A stretch of DNA of 64,000 nt from Mytilus edulis (GCF_963676685.1 NC_092348.1:13800867-13864866); one strand, 5' to 3'; shown: positions 44,165 to 55,934, numbered from the stretch's first letter. Numbers and translations: made by a program. Notes: generated by a model from the letters alone, not told the origin.

Positions 44165-45965
44165 CATTTTCTTTGCATTTTATTGAAGCGTGTGTCACTT
44201 CAAAATGGCGTTATATGGATTGGCCGCTGAAATATGCATGAATTGATTATAAACGTTTTCAATCAGCCTTATTTTTGTGTCTGTTCAAAGTCTGCAATTT
44301 CTACGAGTCTGTCATGTGTTGCAATGCAGCTGGTTAAATTCCATGCGTTTTCCGATTTGCATTGTTTTTCTAATTTGGTCTTGCGTGTTTTCGATCGAAA
44401 CAGATTTGTCAATGATTTCAGACCTACTGATATCTTCAGTCATTACAGCATCTAGCACTTCCCCAATAATTTCTATACTGTCAGTCACTTCTGATGCTTC
44501 AGAAATTATCTACGATTGGGTAGATGCAATTAAATGGCTCGTCTGTGGAAGTCGTGTCTGGATTTAATCGTTTCCCATCAGTTTAGCCTACAACGTTTTC
44601 TCTTTCATTTAATTTCCTAATTTCTCGAACAATGTCTTTCTTTGGCTTTCGTTTAAAATATTTCCATTCATCAATCTGAAGTTGGTGTTTTCCCCTGCTG
44701 ATCCCTCACTACTAAGTTGATCCACTGGCCATCGAAGGTTTGTACAGGAACATGGATTTTATTTATAAAGCAAGGTTGCATAAAATCTTTGGCAACATGT
44801 GGCTTAATATCAGTGTGCATGACCAGTCTTTGGATTTGAAAGGCAGTCGACAGTTGATAACATTCTTGGAATAACCTCCGATGTCTCTTTTTCGGTTAAG
44901 CTTGTAGCCTGTATGCTTCTTTAAAACCCGTTGATGCTGAGACCAAAGTAAATATGTTTTTTTTCTTGCAAAGATCTTTCTTCATTCTTGAGGTTGATGT
45001 CTAGAAAGTCAGGTACGGTAAGTTATCCTGATCAATAACCAATTCGCTTGTGTGCAATGTTCTATGTATAGACGGGAATTCTCCAATGAAAGTATAACGG
45101 TTGGAGACATCTTTGCATAGCTCTTTTATTTCCTTTGCTCTCGAAGACAATTTTGATGATTTGTCATTGTCACTGTAATATAAATCAACAGATTCATTGA
45201 TTATTAACGCTACCAGACGTTGGTTAAGTCTAAGTTTGAAGACCATCGTGCTTTTTTCTGTCTAACATAAAAAGATACATTCCTGGCATCCAGTTAAACG
45301 TACTTCAAGCATAGTCTGACATATGGGAATCCAAAAACATGTTTAATCCCGCCATATTATGTATGTAAGTGTCTGTCCCAAGTCCGGAGCCTGTAATTCA
45401 GTGGTTGTCGTTTGTTTATGTGTTACACATTTGTTTTTCGTTCATTGTTTTATATAAATAAGGCCATTAGTTTTCTTGTTTGAATTGTTTTACATTGTCA
45501 TTTCGGGACATTTTATAGCTGACTATGCAGTATGGGCTTTGCTCATTGTTGAAGGCCGTATTGCGACCTGTAGTTGTTAATTTCTGTGTCATTTTGGTCT
45601 CTTGTGGACGGTTGTCTAATTGGCAATCCTACAACATCTTCTTTTTTTATATATGTAACGTTTATGTATTTTATAATACACAGGAGTATTAAATTTGTAC
45701 AAACTGTACGGACATTTACATTCTACTCCATAGACAATGTTTTCATTCACACCAGATAAATTTTCGGAACATCGAAGACTGTCGTCCCCTTGACCATATT
45801 CGTGTATCTACCTTTCTCATATCATCTTTGATAGCAGATTTTGCACGGTAAATGTCACTCTTAATGCTATCAAAAACATAACAAAATAGTTCTTTCCAGT
45901 TTCACTCGCTGTCTTTGTTGTAAAATTGTCGAGGGCATATTGCTTTATTGCTGCTTTACTATCTA
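44165..45965 (-). pseudogene. Decayed, internally deleted second copy of giant-element gene
   Basis: 44165-44240 matches the giant element's subterminal segment 22001-22085. 44350-45320 matches the YqaJ-bearing exon: 45246-45001 reads FKLRLNQRLVALIINESVD and AKEIKELCKDVS, nearly identical to the main copy. 45790-45965 matches the end of segment 1 and retains the unshifted frame DSIKSDIYRAKSAIKDD. A stretch between is deleted, an unrelated repeat is inserted at about 45325-45650, and several stops and indels are present. About 85 percent nucleotide identity by eye, so an older member of the same family. Confidence 0.7.
45325..45650 (+). repeat. Dispersed repeat inserted in the second YqaJ copy
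   Basis: Interrupts the gene copy between CTGACATAT and ATATATGTAACG; the main copy reads CTGGCATATATAACG there, so ATAT is the probable duplicated target. Contents match 35805-35995 and 43965-44160. Confidence 0.65.
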
Positions 45966-46198
45966 TCTTCGTATTTCCTCGCACATGAAGTCACGAAGTC
46001 ACAACTTTGACTATTGAGTACCGTTACATGCGTGGTTTATTTACCTTCTTAAAGAAATAAACTGTTCAGTAATATAACATTCTAGAGAATAGAAAAAAAG
46101 AAATTAATATATCACAGTATTTTCTTTTTTAAAGGGGGATTGTTTATTTCTTTGTAGTGTTTAGAATATTGAAGAAAGAGCAGACAAAGAAAGATGTT

Positions 46199-46791
46199 TT
46201 TTGAAAGGAGTAGGTTCAGTAAGACCCCTTTTTGGCCCCAAAATATAGCAGTTTTACAAAATTGTTAAAATGTAAACCTTTAGTTATTTATTGGACAGTA
46301 AAATGTTTCTGCTACATAAATATGGGCTGTTTTTGACAATACAATGCACATATGTCCGGAACTAGCACCATTAAGTCATGCTAAATTACTGAAATCCTCA
46401 TAATTCTATCATTTTAGTTAAATTTTAGACGGTTTTCGTGTAAAACGAAAGTGGCCGCATTCGTGTTTATCCTTAATATTGCAATGTAAGTTGTATTTTA
46501 TGATAATACATAACATATATAAAGGTTGAGGATGAACACGGATGCGGCCACTTTCATTTTTACCAAAAACCATCTGAAAAGTGACATTTTTCGGCATATT
46601 AGGTAGATTTTTCATATTTGAGCTTGAATCGGATCGTTTTTAATGACTAAATCTGTTAAAATCTTTCACATAAACTAATTAATTCAAATAAAATAGACAC
46701 TTAAGTGTTTAAAAAGTGGTCAAAATCTTTCGTCAGATGAACCTGAAATTTGTGGCCAAAATCGGTACTTACCGGACCTACTCCTTTGTTA
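46199..46791. mobile_element. MITE with AAGGAGTAGGT ends and internal hairpin
   Basis: Ends are inverted: AAGGAGTAGGTTC on the left and GGACCTACTCCTT on the right. In the middle GAAAGTGGCCGCATTCGTG pairs with CACGGATGCGGCCACTTTC, forming a large hairpin with a loop of about 75 nt. Roughly 590 bp and no gene. I recognise it as an abundant mussel repeat. Confidence 0.75.
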
Positions 46792-46859
46792 GAATGTTTA
46801 TTGGTTTGAATTTGCTTATAGTGGTTGGTATGCCTAGGTCTTGTTCAGCTGTCTGATTT

Positions 46860-47640
46860 AATGAGAAGATCTTAAGGGTAGATTGCTAAATATGTTGATG
46901 TATAATTTTATAGAAAACCACTAGTCTTGCTTGAATTCTTTTAAATTGTAATGTAGGCCATTATAGGTGTGCGAGAATATTTGAGACAGAGCTGGAATTG
47001 TGGTATCTATTACATGTATTAGCGAGCAGCTATTCGCTGGCCCATCTCAATTTTGTTGATTTGATTTTTGTTGTGAGGGTCCCACTGGCAGACACAATAG
47101 ATATGAACTCAAGTTTATGTATTACTAAAGACATGTATGACCTTTCTTTTATTTGTTTAGATGATACTTTAAGTTACGTTTTAGAAAACTTAGTTCGTCT
47201 ACTTCCATTAGCTGTTATATTATGTATGTGTTGATTCCATTTGAGATCTGATTGGATGGTTAGGCCTAAATATTTTGTAGCGGTTACAGTTTGAAGAATG
47301 TGACCATGAAGGATGTAGTCATGATTGACTGGGTTTTTTTTCTCCTTTTTTTTTTGTGATTCTTGGTATAGAGCATTTGTCTGGGTGGAATGACATTAAC
47401 CAGTCTTTTTCCCATTGTCCGGCTGAATCGAAGGCCTGTTGTAAGTTCGATGCATCATCTTTGTATTTTATGTTTCTGTAGATGGTACTCTCATCGGCAA
47501 ATATCCTTAAAGGTGCGATGTTGTAGGTATTCCGGGAAATCGATTGGGCTAAGGACGGTGCCCTTGTGGCACTCCAGATGTTACCCCGCTTTTTTCTAAA
47601 AGTTTCCATCTATCATGACTGTCTGTGTACGTTAGTGTTA
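46860..47640 (-). pseudogene. Non-LTR RT C-terminal half (FADESTIYRNI type)
   Basis: Minus strand: FADESTIYRNIKYKDD (degenerate ADD catalytic block), QQAFDSAGQWEKDWLMSF, HPDKCSIPRI (47319-47609), then TATKYLGLTIQSDLKWN and QIKERSYMSLVIHKLEF with stops. Order and motifs match a jockey/CR1-like RT end. The 5' half is absent. Confidence 0.65.
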
Positions 47641-48050
47641 AAAAAAAACATTCCATGGGATAAATGTCTATGCCGTAGTAATATAATCTAATCTAACTTA
47701 TCTTTATACCACTTTTGTAGAGGAACCATGTAAAACAGCTAGGTGCTCTCTTTTATGTACAGTGCTGCTTCTCCTTCCACCATTCGGCATTTAACCATAT
47801 TTACATGCTCAGCTCAAGTGCTCTCTATATACTGCGATGTTGCTCCCTCCACCATTCGACATCTGATGTGCGTATAATTTATAGTTTTATTAGTTCACTT
47901 GATTTCAGAAATTTGTGTGGTTCCCAACCACGCCCTTATCGATGTTGATATTATAACGTAATTGCTTATTTAATTGTCACTTCGAACCAGTTGTATTACC
48001 GTCCACATACTATCTTGTAACGGGCTATATAAAGTTGATATAGCAGACGT
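47641..48050. other. No gene seen
   Basis: Contains an imperfect duplication, CCTTCCACCATTCGGCAT and CCCTCCACCATTCGACAT, about 80 bp apart; otherwise unassigned. Confidence 0.4.
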
Positions 48051-48474
48051 CGATAGTTATCAAAGGTACCAGGATTATAATTTAATACGCCAGACGCGCG
48101 TTTCGTCTACATTCGACTCATCAGTGACGCTCAGACCAAAACAGTTAAAAACCCAAACAAATACAAAGTTGAAGAGCATTAAGGACCCAAAATTCCAAAA
48201 AGTTGTGCCAAATACGGCTAAGGTTATCTACTCCTGGGCATAGGAAAATCCTTAGTTTTTCGAAATATTCAAAGGTTTGTAAACAGAAAATTTATAAAAA
48301 TGACCATATAATTGATATTCATGTCAACACCGAAGTGCTGACTACTGGGCTGGTGATACCCTCGGGGACGAAACGTCCACCAGCAGTGGCATCGACCCAG
48401 TGGTGTTAATAGTTATCAAAGGTACCAGGATTATAATTTAATACGCCAGACGCGCGTTTCGTCTACATTCGAGT
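48051..48474 (-). mobile_element. Retrozyme unit with flanking hammerhead motifs
   Basis: A 356 bp unit begins and ends with the same ~65 bp segment (ATAGTTATCAAAGGTACC through CGTCTACATTCGA at 48051-48115 and 48408-48474). The left copy contains a complete hammerhead ribozyme on the minus strand; the right copy lacks the CTGATGA half. Retrozymes are small non-coding retroelements, known from mussels, whose tandem transcripts self-cleave into unit-length RNAs that circularise. This is a genomic one-and-a-bit-unit copy. Confidence 0.75.
48085..48132 (-). ncRNA. Type I-like hammerhead ribozyme with minimal stem III
   Basis: On the minus strand: stem I 5' strand GCGTCA, then CTGATGA (48124-48118), stem II GTC/GAC closing loop GAATGTA, GAAA, a very short stem III (C-GCGC-G), the cleavage triplet GTC (48095-48093), and stem I 3' strand TGGCGT. 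Stem I has six pairs including two G-U. Predicted cleavage lies between 48093 and 48092. The tiny stem III is usual for retrozyme and PLE hammerheads, which act best as dimers. Confidence 0.75.
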
Positions 48475-48480
48475 AAGGCA

Positions 48481-48819
48481 ATCTACTTGTACTACACTGA
48501 CTGGAGAGAGTTTCTTTTCTTTCGCTATCGGCGTCAAGTCCAGAATATGTTGTAGTTTTTCGTTCGTTGATATTTCATTAACTTAAATTCTCATTGCGTT
48601 CAGCGCTGCAGTTATTACTTGAATTATTGCTTTCCTAACTATTCTCAAGCTTTCACATTTCAAAATAAAATGTTTTATATTTTCTTCTTCCTTTGCACAT
48701 AACAGACATTTTGGACAAGTCTCATCTTTGTACATTCTGACAATTTTGCTGTGAATGATATACGAGCATGTAAGTGTTTCCTGAAATTAGTTAATACTTC
48801 AGTTTTATCATATAGCTTT
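48481..48819. other. No gene seen
   Basis: Unassigned sequence. A short minus-strand translation around 48700 (CPKCLLCAKEEE-like) hints at an RT-type C-terminal Cys-rich block, but it is too weak to call. Confidence 0.3.
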
Positions 48820-49040
48820 TGTATAGTTATAAAATTAACTGTTTGCAAAAGTATAAATTATTCTAAATAATAGGGATGTTCTGGTACTTAACAGAAAAAC
48901 CTGGCCGTTTTTGGCACAACATTTTTTAACTTTTGGTCCTCGATGCTGTTCAACTTTGTACTTGTTTCGGCTTTCAAACTTTTGTATCTGGGCGTCACTA
49001 GTAAGTCTTGTGTGGACAAAATGCACTTTTGGCGTATAAA
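48820..49040 (+). repeat. Retrozyme-related repeat
   Basis: Shares TAAATTAACTGTTTGCAAA-like sequence and TTTTGGTCCTCGATGCTG, TTCAACTTTGTACTTG with 41580-41935. The hammerhead core is degraded (GGGCGTCACTAGTAAG). Confidence 0.5.
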
Positions 49041-49680
49041 TTTTAAACTTGTTGCCTTTTATTAGCTATTATTCGTGTGTTTCTTTGTCAATTATGTTCT
49101 CCTATTTATTTATATTGTAGTCCTGTAATGTTGTGTTGTCATGTTAATGTTATATTTCACATGACCATAAAAGAGGGAGGTTTGGCATGCCACAAAACCA
49201 GGTTCAACCCACCATTTTTTCCTTTAAAAATGTCATGTACCAAGTCAGGAATATGGCCATTGTTATATTATAGTTCGTTTCTGTGTGTGTTACATTTTAA
49301 CGTTGTGTTTCCGTTGTGTCGTTTGTTTTCTCTTATTTTTTAGTGTGAATTCACATTACTATAAGACGTGTCACGGTACTTATCTATCCTAAATTCATGT
49401 ATTTGGTTTTGATGTTATATTTGTTGTTCTCATCGGATTTTGTCTAATGCTTAGTCTGTTTCTGTGTGTGTTACATTTTGATATTGTGTCGTTGTTCTCT
49501 TATATTGAATGCGTTTCGCTCAGTTTTGGTTTGTAACTCCGATTTTGTTTTTTTGTCCATGGATTTGTGAGTTTTGAACAGCGGTATACTACTGTTGCCT
49601 TTATTTAGTTTTACTGGCAATCTTGCTGTATCAATTGTAGATTGGCAGTCGATTTTGAATAGTGGGTGTATATATTCCAC
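49041..49680. repeat. GT-rich dispersed repeat with internal duplication
   Basis: TTTCTGTGTGTGTTACATTT occurs twice (about 49270 and 49455), each followed by a GTTGTGT/TCTCTTAT block, giving a ~185 bp duplication. No coding role recognised. Confidence 0.5.
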
Positions 49681-49689
49681 ATGTTGCCC

Positions 49690-50560
49690 TTGACCTATGT
49701 AGTTCTAATGAATCCTAGATGGGTGGCTTTCTCGATGGACGGCATATCATTTGGTCCCATTTTAAAGGTCTGGTTCCTGTTTTCGCTGTTTATGGAAGAT
49801 GTTCAAGACTACACTTTTTGTTGTAGTTCGTAGCATTCCATATATGTATAGTCATAAGCCATATTAATGAGTATTTTTACCTGATCATTGTCTTGACTGA
49901 TTAGTGTGATATCATCTGCACACGCTGTACTATTAACACTAATATTTCCTATTTTATAGCCAGCTCCAGTTGTTTTCTACATATTAAGAAGTTGATTGAT
50001 GTATATAGTTTATACAGGTTGGTGCTGATTATACCCCCTTGTCTGACTCCTTGGTTAACTTGAAATGGTTGAGAGATATTTCCTTCCCATATGACTACAC
50101 TTTTGGCGTTGTCATACAGGTCTTAAATCAGCGCCCAATGTTCATCATCAATCCCAGCCAATAATAACATTTGAAGCATGTGGCTATGTATAACAGTGTC
50201 AAAAGCTGCTTTTGCATCTAAGAGCCAAAGGTAGAGAGTTGTTTTCTTGTCTTTTGATTCTCTGTAGCTTTCTCTTATTGATAAGGCTGAATTTTTAGTG
50301 GCAATCACCCTGCTATAAAACCTGTTTGCTTTTTGTTTTATGGAAGTGGTCATTTGTACGTTCTTTGATGACAGTTTCTATGATGTTTCCTATGACTGGC
50401 CGCACAGTAATCCCTCTGTAGTTGAAAGCTTGCTGCCGTGTTCCTTTGTTTTTAAATACTGGTGTTAAAAATCCCATCTTGAGTGTTTCTGATATGCTCC
50501 CATGTTTGAATATGCATGTACCAGCGGAACTAAATTTTATCTGTATCTGATCCTGCATAT
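49690..50560 (-). pseudogene. Non-LTR reverse transcriptase fragment (LLDAKAAFDTV type)
   Basis: Minus strand: MGFLTPVFKNKGTRQ, FNYRGITVRPVIGNIIETVI (50313-50558), then after a frameshift NSALSIRESYRESKDKK, LYLWLLDAKAAFDTVIHSH (50123-50353, catalytic Asp in AFD), and further on QVNQGVRQGGI and TACADDITLISQD (about 49930, ADD intact). It ends in DMPSIEKATHLGF. RT palm only, with frameshifts. A different LINE family from those at 11-15 kb and 50.6-55.8 kb. Confidence 0.65.
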
Positions 50561-50679
50561 ATATGATATGCTCTATTTTTTTTACTTCCGGTTAAGATAG
50601 CGACGTCCACGTTTTTTAAATGAGAAACCAAATAAGTTAAAAGGACAGTAATTTGAGGATCGATTCCTTCAAAATATGA

Positions 50680-52420
50680 ACGAAAATACAGACTAGTATA
50701 AAGCAACTAACACATAATGTATATCCTATCATAAGCATACTCATTTATCACACCATTTTCGGAGACAAATATGAGCTCCAGATTATTAAACCCCCAGCAA
50801 AGTTCGACGACTGTGTTACAGGAGGGGAAATTAACAATGCTATTAAAAACAATGAAAATTCGTTAATCCATAAACAATGTGATGGTCGTACAAATAATGT
50901 GACATTTAAAACCGAGCATACCGAAGTAAGGAAAAGTGTACTTTTGTCCTATTTTGGATATGACGCATCATGCATGCATGCACATCTGATTAACGACGTT
51001 GGCAACCCCTCGGTCATCAAAGTAACGCCTACTGATGAATCTGGCACTGTTTTTCAAATAAAGATAAACATATATAAAACTGGGTCAATAGTTATTCAAG
51101 GTGCAAAATGTGTAAAATTTGAAGAAAAGTATATTGAAGAAAAAGACGAAGTTGCCAAAATTGTTCAAGAAGCCCAACCCACATGTAATACACAAAATCA
51201 CAATAACATAAACCAAACCACAGCTTCACTGAAAGAAAAAACTGACGAGGAAGCCACTGTACCCAAAACTTTAGATGATAGTTCACTAACATTACATTTA
51301 GATCCAGAGATGACAGTGATCGAACAAAAAGACCATATTTGCAACTCGCCTTCATCCCTGCATAATAATAAACAATTCACATCAACACCAGTGTCTAAAA
51401 AATCTACACGTACTCCGAAAGCAAGTGACCCAACACCAAGAAACTCTACACTCAAATTTGGACAACATTTTGACTGTGCTTGAAAAGAGGGACGAAAGAT
51501 ACCAAAGGGACAGTCAAACTCGTAAATCTAGAAACAAACTGACAACGCCATGGCTAAAAATGAAAAAGACAAACAGACAAACAATAGTACACATGACACA
51601 ACAAATAAACAACACGAACCCCACCAAAAACTAGGGGTGATCTCAGGTGCTCCGGAAGGGTAAACAGATCCTGCTCCACATGTGGCACCCGTCGTGTTGC
51701 TTATGTGATAACAATTCCGGTAAATAGTCTAAAACTGTTGATACAGCACTTGTCTCTATAGTTGGTATAGTTTCAGACATCAAACATGCTGTTGATGATT
51801 TTGACAACTTATCATCAAAGAGTGAAAACCAACTCAAGACTTTCACAAAACAAATCAAAGAACAACTTAGTACTATAGAAAGCAAAATAAAACATAACAA
51901 TACATCTATAGAGTCTCTACATGTCAAGTCTAATTCACTTGATAAACAAGTAAAAGATTTAAATATGAATCAAATTAAAATTATGGACAAGTTGGATATG
52001 ATTCAAAGATCAGTTCTATCGCACAGACGTTATGACCACCAATATAACCAGTATTCAACACATGAGGATCGTCTAACAAACGAAAGATACAAAAATTATA
52101 ATAACAACCGAGTTAACAATATTCAACACCAACCAGAGTTTCCACAATCACCACGGTTTCCGCAATCACAACCATTCAACATGAACAATAGTCAAGAACG
52201 ACCACGTGCACCGTTTCCACAACCACAACAATTCAACATGAATACTAGTCAACGACAACCGTTTCCACAAACAACAACATTCAACATGAACAATAATCTA
52301 CACAGGACGCCATTCCTGCAACCACCACCAGTCAACTTACCGCCTTTGCCGTTTTATCCGTGCCCATGGGGCCCATTTAACCAACCAAGTAACCAAAATG
52401 GCTTTTCAAATTATCCGTAA
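50680..52420 (+). pseudogene. LINE ORF1 protein, split by a PLE-tail insertion
   Basis: Open in frame from just after a stop at 50677-50679 (no ATG in frame near the start): YELQIIKPPAKFDDCV, VRKSVLLSYFGYDASC, FQIKINIYKTGSIVIQGAKC, then a Ser/Thr/Pro-rich region to 51483. A 249 bp insertion follows (51484-51732). After it comes a coiled-coil-like part (IKEQLSTIESKIKHNN, SLDKQVKDLNMNQIKIMDK) and a C-terminal tail of repeated FPQ/FNMNN motifs rich in Pro, Gln and Asn (about 52130-52420). ORF1 proteins of LINEs bind the element RNA. No zinc knuckle is seen. The insertion disrupts the frame. Confidence 0.65.
51484..51732 (-). repeat. PLE 3' tail inserted in LINE ORF1
   Basis: Plus strand runs from AGAGGGACGAAAGATACC to CCGGTAAATAGTCTAA, the same as the tail of the PLE at 18160-18480. 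Minus orientation relative to the PLE. No RT portion, so a severely 5'-truncated copy. Confidence 0.75.
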
Positions 52421-52873
52421 ACACATTTGTTACAATCAGTATTAATTGGATAGTAAAAGCTATACATGTGAACTAACTTATCTATTATAGTTGAAAAACA
52501 ATTGTAACTTTATATTATTTGCTTTATATGACTAAAAATCAATGGGCATTATGTTTTTTTTGGGTTTTTTTTATTTGTTCTTTTCATATATATAATTTAA
52601 AGTATGAATGTTTGTAGGAATAAGAAAAAAGAAAAAACACCATTTTTTCCATTCTATATTGTTTATAAAAGAAAAAGATTTTTCCCCCATTTGTTTGTTA
52701 TATGATAAATCAAACAAAAAATTGATGAAACTTCTATTCTATGGTTAATAACCATCTATAGTAAAAATAGAAAAAATGGATCATTTAATTCATTGTAATT
52801 TTGAATTTATCAATTCCATGACAAAGGATCATCCAAAATCAACTCCAATATTTTAAATTATTTTACTAAAATA
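52421..52873. other. Inter-ORF region of the LINE
   Basis: AT-rich gap of 450 bp with homopolymer runs (T8 and A-rich tracts near 52550-52690); no coding sequence seen. Confidence 0.55.
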
Positions 52874-55790
52874 ATGCCAAAACTTAGTTCTACTGAATAT
52901 AACCTTTGCATTGGTATGTGGAATATTCAAGGTTTAAATTCAGAAAAAATTACTGATCATGCATTTGTAAATTTTGTATCAAAAATGCATATTATTAGTC
53001 TTGTTGAAACTTGGAGTGACAGTGGTAAACCTGTTGATAATATACCTGGATTTGATTTTATATGTAATAGTACCAGGAAAAAACATAAAAGAGCCAGACG
53101 TGGTTCTGGTGGTATTTCTCTGTGTGTCAGAAGTTCTATATATAAAGGTATATCCAAACTAGCTTGTACTCATAATAATGCTGTATCATGGGTTAAACTA
53201 GATAAACATTTTTTTTAATCTTAAGAATGATATTTGTATTGCTACAGTATATTTTTCACCAGAATATTCTTCTGGTTGTACAGAAGATATAAATGAAGTT
53301 TATTCAAAGTTGCTAAGGAATATTGAGCACTATAGTCAACTCGGAGATATTTTAATTCAAGGCGATTTTAATGCATATACCAATACTATTCCTGATTTTG
53401 TTATCTCTGATGAAGCAAAATTCCCAAAATCAAAAGACAATGAGTATTCACTTGACTCTCATAATTAAAGAAATAATCTTGATTCAAAATCTGCAAACAG
53501 GAGTGGAAAGTTATTAATTGATTTATGTAAAGAATCCGGACTCAGAATACTGAACTGAAGAACTATTGGAGACCCTATGGGCAAATGTACATGTATAACA
53601 TATAATGGTTCCAGTCTTGTAGACTATACACTTGTGTCTTCTAATATATTACAATGCATTGGAAACTTTAAAGTTAATGATTTTACTCCAATTTCAGATC
53701 ACTGTCCCATCAGTTGCTCTTTACTTGCATGCTTTCAAAAATGTAAAAATAATACATGGACAAAATTAGATCCTCTCCCTGGTAATTGTTTTTTGGGATA
53801 ACAAAGCAATTGATTGCTATACTACAAACATTCAAAGCTCACATGTCAAACAAAGACTAGATGAATTCGTAAGTGATAGACAGCTCGATTCTAATTCAGC
53901 TGTTGAAAAAATTAACGCTATTTTATGTGATACAGCACTTTTATCCACTAAATTTGTTCAAAAGAAAATCATGAATAGGTCTATTAAGAAAGAAAAATTA
54001 AAAAAAACATGGTTCTCGGACTCTTGTCATGACCTACATACTACAGTTAAAAAACTGTTTACTTGTAAAGAAGTTTCCAGACAATGGATCCTATCGAAAA
54101 TCATTTTACTCATTCAAATCTTATTGAAGAAGGTGTAAACAAGAAGAAAGAAGATACCAAATTCAAATTTGTGACCAAATTTCACTAAATATGAAAAAAG
54201 ACCCAAAGACATCTTGGAATTTATTTAACAAATTAAATTTTCTATCAGAAATAAAAGAGGAAAACCATTTTGATCAAGAATTATGTATAAACTACTTAAA
54301 AAAAAAGAACAGTACTTCTAATATCCAAAACAATAAATTCCATGACATAATTATTGAAAAATTAACAGCCTTAAAAAAGACACTAAACACATGCAACTCT
54401 GACAACGAATTTAATAAACAAATTCAGCCAGTTGAAATATTAAATGCAGTTAAAACACTTAAAAATGGTAAATCATCAGCTGAGGACTTAATTTCTAATG
54501 AAATGATTAAATGCGGTATGCCAGTATTATTAGAACCCCTATCAAAACTTTTCAACCTAGTATTTATGAAAGGCAGCTTCCCAAAATTATGGAACAAAAA
54601 TCTGATTACTTTAATTCATAAAAAGGGGAACAAATCTGACCCCTCTAATTATAGAGGTATCTCATTGACTTCTAATTTGGGAAAATTATTCAATAAAATA
54701 TACACACTAGACTTATGAAGTTTATTAACACCAATAATTTGATAAATGAAAATCAGATTGGCTTCAAAGAAAAAGCTAGAACAGCAGATCATATCTTCTT
54801 ATTAAAGTCAATTGTAGACAAATATAAGACTAAAAATAACAAAGATTTTGCAGCATTTATAGATCTGCTAAAAGCCTTTGATACTGTCCGGAGGGAGGGT
54901 TTATTCTACATCTTACTCCAAAACAGACTTCTAGGCAAGATTTAAATGTCATCCAATCAATGTATAAGAAAACAAATGCAGAATTAAATTTCAAAATGGT
55001 ATTAGCCATGAATTTATATCAAATTTCGGAGTAAAACAAGGGGATGTACTTAGCCCCACTTTGTTTAATATTTATATAAATGGCCTTGTAAATGACCTTG
55101 ATCATGCAAACACTCAACCAATTATTATAGGAGATCTTAAACTAACATCATTATTATATGCAGATGACATTATTCTATTGTCCGAAACCCAAGTAGGGCT
55201 ACAAAATGCACTTAATGAGTAAACTAAATTGTGTTCCCTATGGAAACTTGATACAAACAAAAAAACAAAAATTATAATATTCAATTCTAATGGAAAATCT
55301 CATTGTAATTATTTTAAAGTAGAAAACGAACATCTTGAGACTGTTAAATCTTATTGTTACCTTGGAATAACTATAAATTGTTCAGGAAGTTTAAGCCATT
55401 CAAAAAAAATTCTTATGGAAAAAAGAAGAAAGGCTTGGTTTAAAATTTAAAAAAAAACAGTCTCTTTAGATAATTCCTGCAGAATGCTTGAAAAATTATT
55501 TGATACTTTAGTTGTTCCAATAACTCTTTATGGAAGTGAAGTTTGGGGTGTAAGCCAAGTGTTCAAAGATTCAGATCCATTTGAACATTATTTTACATAT
55601 TAAATTTATTAAAGAAATTTTAGGAGAACAATGCAAAACAACAAATGTAGCCTGTCTAGCTGAGAAAAACAGAACCCCTTTGTACTTTAAAATTCAGCTT
55701 TCAGCTATAAAATTTCTAAACCACATTGTGAACTCGCCTAACACTTTAGTCCATAAAATATATAATAATGTAGAGAAAACAAGTTAACAT
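52874..55790 (+). pseudogene. LINE ORF2: AP endonuclease and reverse transcriptase
   Basis: Endonuclease: LCIGMWNIQGLNSEK, IISLVETWSDS, GGISLCVRSS (52874-53218), then after a T8-run frameshift YFSPEYSSGC and ILIQGDFNAYT (about 53355), SLVDYTLVSSN and FTPISDHCPISCSL (53577-53801). Linker, then RT: NKNLITLIHKKGNKSDPSN, YRGISLTSNLGKLF (54191-54718), FAAFIDLLKAFDTV (motif A), GVKQGDVLSPTLFN, LLYADDIILLSE (catalytic YADD, about 55150), YCYLGITINCSG, and a C-terminal TLYGSEVWGVSQV. At least eight stops or frameshifts; otherwise well conserved, so a fairly young dead copy. Confidence 0.75.
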
Positions 55791-55934
55791 TGTAAAAGAC
55801 TGGTTAAATAAATTAGGTTTTGATCATCTCACTTTTGATACTATTAATTTAAAATATCACATAAATACTATCCAACAAAGAATCTTTAACCAGGCTTATC
55901 AAATTATGAATTGTTCTATCAATAAATGTGAAAA

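Larger units (their letters stand above)
50590..55800 (+). mobile_element. Nearly full-length two-ORF LINE
   Basis: 5' leader from about 50590, ORF1 to 52420, an AT-rich inter-ORF gap, ORF2 (endonuclease plus RT) from 52874 to about 55790. The only large insertion is a PLE tail in ORF1. Clade uncertain: AP-type endonuclease, YADD RT, and no visible RNase H. Confidence 0.75.

Noticed and set aside
46418-46615. 65-codon minus-strand frame
   Set aside because: It lies inside the MITE across its internal hairpin and has no coding features.
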